Source: Candidatus Bathyarchaeota archaeon (GTDB lineage Archaea; Thermoproteota; Bathyarchaeia; Bathyarchaeales; Bathycorpusculaceae). Taken from it: a stretch of DNA of 5,497 nt. Numbering within the stretch: the stretch's first letter is position 1; every line of letters starts with the position of its first letter. Below are positions 5,470-5,497 of the stretch, piece after piece. The notes under the pieces were generated by a model, which was not told the origin of the DNA, did no database searches, and saw only the letters and a program-made list of their open reading frames with translations. Location: NCBI GenBank assembly GCA_030673805.1, contig DAOVIH010000068.1, positions 1 to 5,497 on the forward strand, read 5' to 3'. The position numbers and the translations under genes were made by a program.

Positions 5470-5497
5470 GTGGAGAACCAAAAAAGAATGCATTGGC

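Noticed and set aside
5149..5493. 114-residue minus-strand frame rich in Gly/Val repeats
   Set aside because: It is the antisense reading of the surface-protein linker and anchor, and it then overlaps PEBP in the wrong frame. Its glycine repeats are the complement of the Pro/Thr/Ala codons.

Overview
The window most likely comes from an uncultivated archaeon, possibly a metagenome-assembled genome. Three things suggest this: an Nfn-type NADPH oxidoreductase pair, the start of an archaeal-style trehalose synthase (TreT), and a C-terminal membrane anchor typical of archaeal surface proteins. A candidate TATA box also sits at leaderless spacing before one gene. Assignment to a lineage such as Bathyarchaeia is an inference from gene families only.

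Left part (1-2515, minus strand): two genes form an operon, nfnA (about 2463-1639) and then nfnB (1621-188). They encode the small and large subunits of an NfnAB / GltA-SudAB type enzyme. In that family NAD(H), NADP(H) and ferredoxin are coupled by flavin-based electron bifurcation. The junction is tight (17 nt) and holds a clear Shine-Dalgarno sequence before a TTG start. The nfnA reading frame has no ATG, GTG or TTG where the family normally starts. Positions 1-187 downstream hold only a possible poly-T terminator.

Middle part (2515-3434): a divergent intergenic region leads on the plus strand into an open frame that matches only the first ~85 residues of TreT, a GT-B glycosyltransferase of about 400 residues. 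The rest of that gene is absent. The next ~390 bases look like decayed sequence, including a weak HAD-phosphatase-like remnant.

Right-centre (3435-4839, plus strand): two overlapping paralogous COG1926-type phosphoribosyltransferases. The first keeps the canonical motifs, while the second has diverged at the PRGG loop and the PRPP loop. A perfect 8-bp hairpin followed by T residues lies just after the first stop, inside the start of the second gene.

Right end (4910-5497): a PEBP/YbhB-type protein on the minus strand has lost its N-terminal ~40 residues. Immediately beside it, on the plus strand, is the C-terminal tail of a surface protein (Thr/Pro-rich linker, transmembrane helix, RKRK) that lacks all of its upstream part. 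Both breaks fall within about 30 bp, next to a tandem 18-bp repeat, so this is either a rearrangement or an assembly join.

I find no CRISPR array, tRNA, rRNA, insertion sequence or convincing new system. The main points of interest are the three truncated genes in 2.6 kb, the paralogous phosphoribosyltransferase pair with its internal hairpin, and the missing nfnA start.
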